From positions 372,001 through 436,000 of the forward strand of contig NZ_VOSM01000003.1 of the NCBI RefSeq assembly GCF_007997015.1: DNA of 64,000 nucleotides. The letters are read 5' to 3'. Both the position numbers and the translations under genes were made by a program. Within the stretch, counting starts at the first letter, position 1. Each line of letters begins with the position of its first letter. The stretch comes from Lujinxingia vulgaris (lineage in GTDB: Bacteria; Myxococcota_A; Bradymonadia; Bradymonadales; Bradymonadaceae). Below the pieces are notes generated by a model, which was not told the DNA's origin, made no database searches, and worked only from the letters and a program-made list of their open reading frames with translations. Shown in pieces: positions 1-6,673 of the stretch.

Positions 1-2
1 AC

Positions 3-605
3 ATCATCGTCGACTCCTACGACTCGGTGCTCGACGAGGTCACCGGCACGCTGGACATCGACATCAGCGTCGACCGCGCGCTCTGCCAGCCGACCGAAGG
101 TTTCTGCGATGAAAACGGCAACCTGAACTTCTGCGCCGCCGACGGTTCCGGCTTCATCACCCAGACCTGCGCCTCGGGCTGCGCCGACGGGTCCTGCACC
201 CCGCCGGTGGGCAACGTCTGCCCCGACGCCGTTCCGCTCACCAGCGGCGTGGCGTACGTGGGTGATTTCGCCAACTACACCAACCACTTCGACCCGGGCT
301 ACGAGGGCTGCACCGGCTTCGACGCCCCCGGCGCCGACGCCGTCTTCTCCGTGCAACTCGACGCCGGCGAAACGCTCACCGCGACGGTCGAAAACGTGGC
401 CGACGCGACCAACGACATGGCCCTCTACCTCATCAGCGATTGTGGTGATGAGCGCGCCTCCTGCCAGGCCGGCTCCGACCGTCCCGGCGAAGGCGCGGAG
501 AGCGTGACGTTCACGGCAACCGAAGCCGGGGTTTACTACCTGGTGACGGATACCTGGATCGAAGGCGCCAGCGGTGAGTTTGAGATCACCGCGACGGTGA
601 ACTAA
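3..605 (+). CDS. Exported PPC-domain protein, C-terminal part (5' end outside window)
   Basis: The frame is open from the first bases of the window, so this is the C-terminal end of a longer protein. A Cys-rich segment comes first (six cysteines over about 35 residues, ending CADGSCTPP). It is followed by a domain with the look of a bacterial pre-peptidase C-terminal (PPC) beta-sandwich: D-AVFSVQLDAGETLTATV, NDMALYLISDCGD and a closing FEITATVN. PPC domains are usually carried by secreted or surface proteins; the function of the whole protein cannot be told from this fragment. A strong terminator follows the stop. The last 270 coding bases and the terminator are duplicated about 1.6 kb downstream. 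A GTG at 27 could be called as a start, but the reading frame clearly continues upstream of it. Confidence 0.8.
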   Translation: MIVDSYDSVLDEVTGTLDIDISVDRALCQPTEGFCDENGNLNFCAADGSGFITQTCASGCADGSCTPPVGNVCPDAVPLTSGVAYVGDFANYTNHFDPGYEGCTGFDAPGADAVFSVQLDAGETLTATVENVADATNDMALYLISDCGDERASCQAGSDRPGEGAESVTFTATEAGVYYLVTDTWIEGASGEFEITATVN

Positions 606-716
606 AGGTTGGTGCCCTCCCCTGCCGCATGAAGGCGTGTGGTGGGGGAAGTTGGAAGTACGAGCGGTCTCTTGAAGTAAAAAAGCCCGATCCCTGTGAG
701 GGGGTCGGGCTTTTTC
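335..716 (+). repeat. Direct repeat copy A: PPC 3' end plus terminator
   Basis: This segment matches 1949-2335 almost base for base, including the untranslated stretch with GCCGCATGAAGGCGTGTGG and the terminator. The differences are scattered substitutions and a few one- or two-base indels, so by eye the copies are roughly 90% identical. Confidence 0.85.
679..716 (+). terminator. Intrinsic terminator of the PPC-domain gene
   Basis: A-rich 5' flank, stem AAAGCCCGA paired with TCGGGCTTT around a CCTGTGAGGG loop, then a T run. It lies about 75 bases after the stop codon and is part of the segment duplicated at 2296-2335. Confidence 0.85.
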
Positions 717-806
717 GCTTTGGCATTGCGAGAAATAGCGTTAACAGGAAAATGACACTGACCTTAAATACAGACCCAGAAAGCCGTTAAATACATTCTA
801 CATAAG

Positions 807-1163
807 TTATAAATCAACCAGGCCATCAAGCCCAAGGATGCTTGCCATCAACACTTTCCTGGCTTGCAAAAGAGAATTTATCGAATTCTCCTCAATAAGT
901 TCACGACATCGCAGGATATTTTCATCGAGCTCTTGGAAATACAAAGACAAATAGACACAGATCGAACTAAGTAACGTTGAGGTCGGCGTTGCAAGGCATA
1001 AACAAGCGAGCGCGAATCTAGCGCCTTCAAGTGGTAACCACTCAAGCTGTTCGAACTCAGCAATAAAAAATTGCGCTGCAGCTTCTGACGCGCACGCGGG
1101 CCCGCTGTCAATATACACGTTTCGAAGTTCACTCATCGGGTTGACGCTATGACGTTTGCGCAA
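807..1163 (-). CDS. Putative immunity protein for the adjacent HINT-linked toxin
   Basis: A 118-residue protein, predicted mostly helical, from a stretch visibly richer in A and T than its surroundings. It lies directly downstream of the toxin ORF on the same strand (about 55 bases), the usual place of an immunity gene in polymorphic-toxin loci. I do not recognise the family. Start choice is uncertain: a TTG at 1163 has a GGGG-type ribosome site at good distance, while an ATG at 1136 (MSELRNVY) has no clear site. The immunity role is inferred from position and size only. Confidence 0.5.
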   Translation of the reverse strand: MRKRHSVNPMSELRNVYIDSGPACASEAAAQFFIAEFEQLEWLPLEGARFALACLCLATPTSTLLSSICVYLSLYFQELDENILRCRELIEENSINSLLQARKVLMASILGLDGLVDL

Positions 1164-1218
1164 TCTTCGCCCCTTACTTGACGCGGTTTATGCCTTTTCG
1201 CTGTGGTTCTAAATATAA

Positions 1219-1602
1219 CTATGGATTCACCCAATACGTAACAACTCGAGTCTCACCATTGGCCAATGACACAGACCTATAGCCAAATGAGTTTCCATCG
1301 ACATTAATGGTGCGATCAAAATTTGTGGGGCTGGGGCTTGGAACTCGCCCCCCTGCTTCCATAAATGAGTCCAGATCTTGCACGATCGACGACTCCAAAC
1401 GGTTTTGTGAAACACCAGTCGATGATGGTGATATCCCTGATTTGTGACCTCGATCCCACGCATGATCAGAATTTACTGAGTAATTCCTACCATTTAAGGT
1501 CGTGTCTCGAAGACCAGTAGAAACACCGGTTCGAGAATTACGAGGAGTAAAAGCGCAAGTATTGTGCACCAACACCCCGGGACTTCCCCGCGGCGAGCTC
1601 AC
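1219..1602 (-). CDS. Orphan polymorphic-toxin C-terminal domain following a HINT end
   Basis: The reading frame begins with SSPRGSPGVLVHN, the characteristic C-terminal end of a pretoxin-HINT autoprocessing domain, where cleavage releases the toxin after the terminal His-Asn. The released part is about 110 residues and contains SDHAWDRGHKSGIS and ends RVVTYWVNP. Conserved-looking His, Asp and Arg residues and a beta-rich end would suit a small RNase-type toxin, but I cannot assign a family. Upstream the HINT part is broken by an in-frame amber codon and frame changes (see the pseudogene at 1603-1870), so this is a silent or orphan cassette unless it is recombined onto an intact carrier. Confidence 0.5.
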   Translation of the reverse strand: MSSPRGSPGVLVHNTCAFTPRNSRTGVSTGLRDTTLNGRNYSVNSDHAWDRGHKSGISPSSTGVSQNRLESSIVQDLDSFMEAGGRVPSPSPTNFDRTINVDGNSFGYRSVSLANGETRVVTYWVNP

Positions 1603-1870
1603 ATAGTAGTTGTGGGCATCCTCGACCTCAAAATTAAAAACCTCGAAGCTGCCCTAGCGCCGCTCCGAGCCACCACGCGGGCCAGGCTGCCGTCGGTGGT
1701 GCGCAGCACCGTCCCGGCCTCAAGCTCCCCCATCGGTGGCCATAGACTCGCCAAGCGCGGGCACGAAGAAGGGATGCTCGGGGGCGCCCGAGATGGTGGT
1801 GGGTTCGGGAGTGCCGGTGGTGGAGGCGTAAGCGACTCGGAGGTCGATGAACTTGAGGGTCCGACGCTCG
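1603..1870 (-). pseudogene. Degenerate pretoxin-HINT domain, copy A
   Basis: Read on the minus strand, this encodes a HINT segment homologous to the one at 2930-3195: TISGAPEHPFFVP (the TxxH block) and FEVEDAHNYYV. Against copy B it has a 4-base net insertion after the FFVPA codons, a one-base loss in the VVGSERR stretch, and a C-to-T change turning the Gln codon of SERRQGSF into TAG. It therefore cannot be read through. Homology starts near 1870 with the equivalent of RTLKFIDLRVAYAS. Confidence 0.7.
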
Positions 1871-1948
1871 ATTATGGGGCGAGTTGATCGACTTCGCCGA
1901 AAAGAAGGATCGGGCTCCTAATATGCGGTTACGGGGGAGACCTCGCGG

Positions 1949-2223
1949 CAACGCCGTCTTCTCCATCGCCCTGGCCGCCGGCGAAACGTTGACCGCGACG
2001 GTGAGCAACGTGGCCGACGCCACCAACGACATGGCCCTCTACCTCATCAGCGATTGTGGCGATGAGCGCGCCTCCTGCCAGGCCGGCTCCGACCTGCCCG
2101 GCGAAGGCGCGGAGAGCGCGACGTTCACGGCCACCGAAGCCGGGGCTTACCTACGACCTGGTGACGGATTCCTGGACGGAAGGCGTCAGCGGTCAGTTCG
2201 AAATCACCGCGACGGTGAACTAA
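1949..2223 (+). pseudogene. Truncated, frameshifted second copy of the PPC-domain 3' end
   Basis: The encoded segment NAVFSIALAAGETLTATV through NDMALYLISDCGD closely matches the C-terminal PPC domain at 340-605. There is no upstream part of the gene: homology begins at about 1949, immediately after HINT-related DNA on the other strand. A one-base insertion near 2150 (GCTTACCTACGAC instead of a TTTACTAC-like sequence) throws off the frame before the last 25 codons. The original stop TAA at 2221-2223 is still present in the other frame. Confidence 0.75.
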
Positions 2224-2295
2224 AGGTGGTGCCCTCCCCTGCCGCATGAAGGCGTGTGGTGGGGGAGGCTGGAAGTGACAGCGGTCTCTTGAAGT

Positions 2296-2335
2296 AAAAA
2301 AGCCCGATCCCTGCGAGGGGGGGGCGGGCTTTTTC
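2296..2335 (+). terminator. Intrinsic terminator, duplicated copy
   Basis: AAAAAGCCCG pairs with CGGGCTTTTT around a G-rich loop. It is a slightly diverged copy of the terminator at 679-716. The loop has an expanded G run. Confidence 0.75.
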
Positions 2336-2392
2336 GTCTCAAAAGACATAGTGAACGAAAACATGATGTCATATTGTCGAACGCAAATAATG

Positions 2393-2779
2393 TTACCTGC
2401 TCAAATGCCTCAAGATGGATTTTTTGGAGTCTTCTGGAAAATACACGTCGAGTATCCTGCGTTGCTCAACTGTATGGAGGTGAACAGCATCCGCGAGAAC
2501 CTCAAGATACAACCGCCTCTCGTTGGGGCTGAGCTCAGGGAATCCGTCATGGATAAGTGACAAGCGGTGCTCGGGGATCCAACCCAAGTCGGTCAGACAG
2601 TCATGGAGGGCATCCCAGTTGAAGCCAAAGTACCCTGGGAAGTTCATTCGCTCATACAGCGCTTGAAACAAGTCTTCCTTTGAGCAGATGCCGCTCGGAA
2701 CCCGCACCACCTGACCCTCGATCACGAGCAGCTCACTGGCGTGTTGAACATAATGAAACGACGGCACAGTTAAAAACAT
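2393..2779 (-). CDS. Barstar-family immunity protein
   Basis: 128 residues with the barstar-family core: a start of helix at SKEDLFQALYERMNFPGYFG, then NWDALHDCLTDLGW, followed by a helical C-terminus. The pattern FPxYFGxNWDALxDCLxDL is the hallmark of barstar-like RNase inhibitors, which block a ribonuclease by covering its active site. The ATG overlaps the stop region of the upstream toxin fragment by about 10 bases, so the pair is translationally coupled. The family assignment is firm; that it neutralises the overlapping toxin is inferred from gene order. Confidence 0.85.
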   Translation of the reverse strand: MFLTVPSFHYVQHASELLVIEGQVVRVPSGICSKEDLFQALYERMNFPGYFGFNWDALHDCLTDLGWIPEHRLSLIHDGFPELSPNERRLYLEVLADAVHLHTVEQRRILDVYFPEDSKKSILRHLSR

Positions 2780-3114
2780 TCAAAACTCACGGTTCGGCTG
2801 ATGATTGGATGACGTCGTTTCCTGATCACAACGACATAAAAGCGCGTCGCATTTGCCCTGCACAAGTCCTCTATAAAGCAGGCGCGTCGAAGCGCTGGGG
2901 TTGTACGGTCTGCAACAATTAGAAAATCTTGAGGACTTCCCCGCGGCGAACTCACATAGTAGTTGTGGGAATCCTCGACCTCAAAATTAAAAACCTTGAA
3001 GCTGCCCTGGCGCCGCTCCGAGCCCACCACGCGAGCCAGGCTGCCGTCGGTGGTGCGCAGCACCGTCCCGACCTCAAGCTCCCCCATCGCTACGTACTCG
3101 TCGCGCGCCGGCAC
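2770..3114 (-). CDS. Orphan HINT-toxin C-terminal fragment paired with barstar-like gene
   Basis: The first two thirds are a pretoxin-HINT C-terminal half (ELEVGTVLRTTDGS, FEVEDSHNYYVSSPRGSP). In-frame homology extends upstream to about 3195, including TISGTPEHPFFVP, where it meets a stop and the repeat array. After SPRGSP the sequence departs from copy A and continues for about 50 residues, ending RHPIISRTVSFECF. This is short for an RNase toxin, so it may be a truncated toxin end. The stop overlaps the barstar-like start. The first usable codon is a GTG at 3114 that would omit the N-terminal HINT residues, so independent activity is doubtful. Confidence 0.55.
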   Translation of the reverse strand: MPARDEYVAMGELEVGTVLRTTDGSLARVVGSERRQGSFKVFNFEVEDSHNYYVSSPRGSPQDFLIVADRTTPALRRACFIEDLCRANATRFYVVVIRKRRHPIISRTVSFECF

Positions 3115-3195
3115 GAAGAAAGGATGCTCGGGGGTGCCCGAGATGGTGTTGGTTTCGGGAGCGGCGGCGGTGGAAGCGTAAGCAACTCGGAATGC
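2935..3195 (-). repeat. HINT-domain direct repeat, copy B (copy A at 1581-1856)
   Basis: About 260 bases encoding the C-terminal half of the HINT domain, nearly identical to 1581-1856. Unlike copy A, its reading frame is intact. With the PPC-end repeats it brackets each toxin/immunity payload. Confidence 0.8.
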
Positions 3196-3198
3196 TTA

Positions 3199-3600
3199 AC
3201 TGACAATCTGGCTGGCGAGGTCGCCAACTAAGGGGTCTGACTCGCCGATCTGGGTAGCTAGATCGGCAGCTCAGGGGTCTTACCTGCCGATCTCTCGTCG
3301 TGAGAACAGCCACTAAGGAGCCTTACCTGCCGTTCTCGCTGGCCAGAACGCCAATTAAGGAGCCTTACCTGTCGATCTGGGTAGCGAGTTCGCCGACTCA
3401 GCAGGCTTACCTGCTGGGCTGGCGTCTCGAGAACGCGAGGTAAGGAGGCTTAGCTCCGGATCTGGGTGGCGAGATCGCCAGGTAAGGAGGCTGACCTGCC
3501 CCTCTGAGGTGGTGAGTACGCCAACGAAGGAGGCTTACCTGCCGATCTGGGTAGCGAGAGCACCAACTCAGCCCGGGATGTCAGCAGGTAGAGCGTCGTG
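3199..3600. repeat. Degenerate hairpin-forming repeat array 1
   Basis: There is no convincing gene here. The stretch is built of 40-50 base modules containing AAGGAGGCTTACCTG and CGATCTGGGTAGCGAG. Several modules are inverted repeats: GCCGATCT at 3244-3251 pairs perfectly with AGATCGGC at 3260-3267; CGTTCT at 3331-3336 pairs with AGAACG at 3345-3350; GATCT at 3459-3463 pairs with AGATC at 3472-3476. The same CTCGCTA(C/T)CCAGATCG word, reversed, occurs in the array at 60045-60590. It sits between the toxin remnants and hipBST. Confidence 0.8.
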
Positions 3601-3634
3601 ACGTCGCGTTGGGTCCGCATCCGGCGTGAACGAG

Positions 3635-4621
3635 CTATCCGCGAATCTCCAGCGCACGCAGCCGCTCATCAAAGATGGCCTGGTAGACCACCTTCGCCTC
3701 ATCGCTCAAAAACGAGCGCGCGATCAGGTCGCGAGCCTTATCGCGGTGATCGCAGATGTCGTTGAGGATGGTCCGGGCGCGTTGCTCGATGAGGCCAAAG
3801 CGGCTGGCGAGGTCGAGAAGATCGGCGCCGGTCACGAAGCCGTAGGTGGCGATGCTCTCGGGTTCTTCATCCTCAGCAAAAAGATCGATGGCGAGTCGCG
3901 ACTCTTCGGGCAGGTGGAGTTTGGTGCAAAGCAAATCATAGGCCGGAGTGAGCACGTAATCTCCAAAGGTCGCGGTCTGTTGCAGCGAGAAGTTCTTGAG
4001 GTGGGCGTCCCCGTTGGCGACCGCGTAGTTGAAGACGATTTGGCGAAAGAGCTTTTCCAGCTCCACCGGGTATGCGCTGCAGTACTTACGTAACGCCTGG
4101 CCAAGCTCCTCGTAGCTCGCGCCGTATTTGTAAAGAGGGCCTGCGCTTTCGGGGGTTTTGCCCATAAGCTGGCAAAAATCTTCCTGGGCGACGCGGGTTC
4201 CGTCGCGGCGGCGGTCGAAGCGGCGGGTGATGTAGGCGAGCTCAGAGTTGGCGAGTCGAATGCAGGCGTTGGGGGCGGTGTGGATGCCGTAGATCTGCTC
4301 GGCAAGCTGCATGGTGAGGTTTTCGTTGGCGGGCACGTCCTCTTGAAAGCGCGGCAGCGCGAGGCCCGGGATGGGTTTGAGGATGTACTCACCATCTTCG
4401 GTCACCGGCTGGAGTTTGCCGCGATGAAGGCGCAGCGAGATCTTTTCTTGAACGCCCGAGATCGACATATGCGCAGCCGTCCTGGTGCGGATCTCCATAA
4501 TATCGGCGCGCGTAAATTCGAGGCGGGGCGGAAAGGCGCGGCGATCCGCGAGTCGGGCCAACGCAGGAGCGCTGTAGCCCTCCTCATCGAGTTTTGCGAG
4601 GGTGCTCAGGCAGCGATTCAT
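3635..4621 (-). CDS. hipT: HipT kinase toxin (HipA C-terminal domain) of a HipBST module
   Basis: 328 residues corresponding to the HipA kinase without its N-terminal subdomain. The Gly-rich loop reads SISGVQEKIS, with the SIS serines at about 53 and 55 that are autophosphorylation sites in known HipT. The catalytic segment NGDAHLKN puts the Asp and Asn at about 205 and 210, and the metal-binding Asp is in TPAYDLL (about 229). Known HipA/HipT kinases phosphorylate aminoacyl-tRNA synthetases (GltX, or TrpS for HipT) and arrest growth. The start ATG overlaps the hipS stop as ATGA, which fixes the start; an open frame continues upstream but inside hipS. The target in this organism cannot be seen. 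Confidence 0.88.
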   Translation of the reverse strand: MNRCLSTLAKLDEEGYSAPALARLADRRAFPPRLEFTRADIMEIRTRTAAHMSISGVQEKISLRLHRGKLQPVTEDGEYILKPIPGLALPRFQEDVPANENLTMQLAEQIYGIHTAPNACIRLANSELAYITRRFDRRRDGTRVAQEDFCQLMGKTPESAGPLYKYGASYEELGQALRKYCSAYPVELEKLFRQIVFNYAVANGDAHLKNFSLQQTATFGDYVLTPAYDLLCTKLHLPEESRLAIDLFAEDEEPESIATYGFVTGADLLDLASRFGLIEQRARTILNDICDHRDKARDLIARSFLSDEAKVVYQAIFDERLRALEIRG

Positions 4622-4950
4622 CGTTCCTCCTCGCTGGCGGGCTCGACCGAGACGCTGCCGATGGTGTCGCGGCCGGTGGCCAGCAGCAGCCCGAAGGCGT
4701 CGTTTTCGTCGATCTGGAGCAGGCGGCACTGCAGCTGGCGAGTGCTGCCTTCGGCGAGCAGGCCGTAGAAGAAGGCGAAGAGATGATCGCAGAGGAAAGG
4801 CTGGTTCTGGAGGGGCAGCGTAAGGCTTACGGCGCTGGCGTCTGGCTCTTGCAGGTAGGACGCATCGTACTGAAAACGAAAGCGTCCATCATTGAGCTCA
4901 TCGAGGCTGCCGGCGAGCCGACCGTGGTTGTAGACACGCGCGCGTCGCAT
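4618..4950 (-). CDS. hipS: HipS-like antitoxin (HipA N-terminal subdomain as a separate protein)
   Basis: 110 residues matching the N-terminal subdomain 1 of HipA: VYNHGRLAGSL, then FRFQYDASYL, SLTLPLQ and HLFAFFYGLLAEG. Such a domain is fused to the kinase in two-gene HipBA systems. As a free protein placed between hipB and the kinase gene it corresponds to HipS, the antitoxin of tripartite HipBST modules. ATGA overlaps join it to hipB upstream and hipT downstream, so all three are translationally coupled. Its antitoxin role is from known HipBST; here it is inferred from gene order and domain content. Confidence 0.85.
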   Translation of the reverse strand: MRRARVYNHGRLAGSLDELNDGRFRFQYDASYLQEPDASAVSLTLPLQNQPFLCDHLFAFFYGLLAEGSTRQLQCRLLQIDENDAFGLLLATGRDTIGSVSVEPASEEER

Positions 4951-5159
4951 CAGGGGCTCCTGCGGAGCTCGACCTTCAGTTGAAGGCCGAGCACATGAAG
5001 AACCCTGTCGACAATATCAAGAGAGGGGTTGGCCTTGCCCGACTCTATATCGCTGAGCGTGTGCACCGACACACCGGCCAACTCGGCCAGGGACTTCTGG
5101 TCGATGTTCAGCTCTTTTCGTCGATGTCGGATGAGGCTTCCCAGCTCTTTGGTCTTCAT
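4950..5159 (-). CDS. hipB: HipB-like XRE-family DNA-binding protein
   Basis: 69 residues forming a single XRE helix-turn-helix: IRHRRKELNIDQKSLAELAG, VSVHTLSDIESGKANPS, then a short amphipathic end (VLGLQLKVELR). It is the first gene of the hipBST operon and its stop overlaps the hipS ATG. Three palindromes lie at and upstream of its start, the first covering the initiation codon itself, which is the layout expected for autorepression. Confidence 0.9.
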   Translation of the reverse strand: MKTKELGSLIRHRRKELNIDQKSLAELAGVSVHTLSDIESGKANPSLDIVDRVLHVLGLQLKVELRRSP

Positions 5160-5168
5160 AATATTGAA
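5155..5168. promoter_or_regulatory. HipB operator-like palindrome O1 (covers hipB start)
   Basis: TTCAT-AATA-TTGAA, centre 5161.5. One half-site base deviates from the other two copies. It overlaps the hipB ATG (5159-5157). Confidence 0.65.
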
Positions 5169-5211
5169 AATTAGTCCGCAGAAAGCAGCTCGTCAACTCA
5201 TCTGGACTTTA

Positions 5212-5231
5212 GTTTTCATTATTATGAAAAC
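5212..5231. promoter_or_regulatory. HipB operator-like palindrome O2
   Basis: GTTTTCAT-TATT-ATGAAAAC: perfect 8-base arms with a 4-base spacer, centre 5221.5, exactly 60 bases from O1. Confidence 0.75.
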
Positions 5232-5274
5232 TTTGTCGCAAAAAGCTCATGACTGCCCGAACTCCGGCTAAATG

Positions 5275-5288
5275 TTCATTATTATGAA
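5275..5288. promoter_or_regulatory. HipB operator-like palindrome O3
   Basis: TTCAT-TATT-ATGAA, identical in core to O2, centre 5281.5, exactly 60 bases from O2. Confidence 0.7.
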
Positions 5289-5454
5289 AGCATTGACGCC
5301 GTTAGCGCGTTTGTTTGCCCGACATCTTCCTCCAAACGCTTGCTCTCCACGCTCCCCCGGGGCGCTCCCCCACCCGTTGCGCCCTCCCCTCGCGCGTTTA
5401 GCTTTCGCCCATAGAACTCGCCAGTTTCCGCGACCTTGAGCCGAGGAGTACGAG

Positions 5455-5652
5455 ATGCCCTACCAGCGAAACGCAGACCTTCCCAAGAACGTGCGGGACA
5501 ACCTGCCGAAACACGGCCAGGAGATTTATCGCAAAGCGTTTAACAGCGCCTGCGAGCAGTACGATGAGGAGGAGCGCGCCCATAAGGTGGCGTGGTCGGC
5601 GGTGAAGACGACCTACGAGAAGTCTGACGGGGAGTGGAAGCGTAAGGATTGA
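5455..5652 (+). CDS. chaB: ChaB family protein
   Basis: 65 residues, the usual length for ChaB. The sequence shows the family core LPKNVRDNLPKHGQEIYRKAFNSA in overlapping pieces, followed by HKVAWSAVKTTYEKSDGEWK. A GAGGAG site lies about 9 bases before the ATG. ChaB was named as a regulator of the ChaA cation antiporter, but it also occurs widely without chaA, as here, so the family is clear and the role is not. It is a single gene with its own ribosome site, 160 bases from the HipB operators. Confidence 0.88.
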   Translation: MPYQRNADLPKNVRDNLPKHGQEIYRKAFNSACEQYDEEERAHKVAWSAVKTTYEKSDGEWKRKD

Positions 5653-5822
5653 GACTTCTCCACCGGCACTCACGCGATAACCATCATTATGGTAACTCCA
5701 GGCGAACCTCCCTCGCCAAACGAGGGCGGCGCACGTAACCTCCTTTCAACGCGAGGCGCCTTTCCGTGCGCCGCCCTGCACGTCTGCCATCTCCCCCCAA
5801 AGCATCCCGGGGCTCCCCCTTC

Positions 5823-6650
5823 ATGCCGCTCACTCGCCGCACCTTTCTCAAACAACTCGGTACGCTGGCGCTCGCTGCAGGCACCGTGGGCGCCGCTGAC
5901 CTGCTGCTCGTAGAGCCCGGCTGGCTGGAGGTGACCGGCCACCGCGTGCGCGTGCCCAACCTCGCCAGGCACCTGCGCGGCTACCGTGTGGTGCAGGTCA
6001 CCGATGTGCATATGGCGCGTTTCGGGGAGCTGCACGAGGCGATGCTGCAGGCCATCGACCGCTTCGACCCCAACCTCATCGCGCTCACCGGCGATATCAT
6101 CGAGCGCGACAGCGATCTCGAGGACTTTGATACCCTCTGCGACCACCTCATGCGCACCGGCCGGCGCGTGGTGGCCACGCTTGGAAACTGGGAGCACCGC
6201 GCCCGGTTCGGCGTGGAGGCGATCGCGACGATGTACCGCCGCCACCGCATCGAGCTCTACGTCAACGAGCACCTGACCCTGCCCGGCGGCGTGGTGCTCG
6301 CCTGCACCGACGACTCGAGTTTCGGTCAGGGCGATATCCTCAAAACCTGCCGCAACCTGCCCGAAGGTGACCTCCGCCTGCTCCTCACCCACGCCCCGGG
6401 CATTCTGGAGCCCTACCCTGTGGGCGCGCCTCGCTTTGACCTGACGCTCGCCGGCCACACCCACGGCGGCCAGGTGCGCGTCTTCGGTTTCGCGCCGGTG
6501 CGCCCCCCGGGGAGCGGTCGCTTTGTGAGCGGCAGCTACCAGACCCAGGCCGGCCTGACCTACGTCAGCCGGGGCATCGGCACGAGCACCCTGCCGATTC
6601 GTTTGGGATGCCGCCCCGAGCTCGCGTGTTTTGAGTTCGTTGAAGCCTGA
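5823..6650 (+). CDS. Tat-exported metallophosphoesterase (YkuE/YaeI type)
   Basis: 275 residues. The N-terminus MPLTRRTFLKQLGTLALAAG is a twin-arginine signal, so the protein is probably folded before export. Calcineurin-like metal motifs follow in order: TDVHMARFG, ALTGDIIERD, LGNWEH, LLTHAPG and AGHTHGGQVR. The third block reads GNWEH where GNHD/E is usual. YkuE/YaeI relatives act on phospho-sugar lipids or other phosphoesters at the membrane; the substrate here is unknown. The start chosen is the ATG that begins the Tat signal; open frame continues upstream without one. Confidence 0.82.
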   Translation: MPLTRRTFLKQLGTLALAAGTVGAADLLLVEPGWLEVTGHRVRVPNLARHLRGYRVVQVTDVHMARFGELHEAMLQAIDRFDPNLIALTGDIIERDSDLEDFDTLCDHLMRTGRRVVATLGNWEHRARFGVEAIATMYRRHRIELYVNEHLTLPGGVVLACTDDSSFGQGDILKTCRNLPEGDLRLLLTHAPGILEPYPVGAPRFDLTLAGHTHGGQVRVFGFAPVRPPGSGRFVSGSYQTQAGLTYVSRGIGTSTLPIRLGCRPELACFEFVEA

Positions 6651-6673
6651 TGACGCCAGAGAGCGCCCGGAGC

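Larger units (their letters stand above)
1949..2335 (+). repeat. Direct repeat copy B: PPC 3' end plus terminator
   Basis: Second copy of the segment at 335-716, running from within the PPC domain to the end of the terminator. Similarity stops sharply at both ends, so the copy borders mark recombination junctions. Confidence 0.85.

Noticed and set aside
1884-2249. 121-residue plus-strand gene around the second PPC copy
   Set aside because: Its start is in foreign DNA antisense to the HINT remnant and its end is out of frame with the PPC domain; it is a pseudogene, listed as such.
3199-3600. Possible CRISPR array
   Set aside because: Units are contiguous, degenerate and lack unique spacers of constant length; no cas gene nearby.
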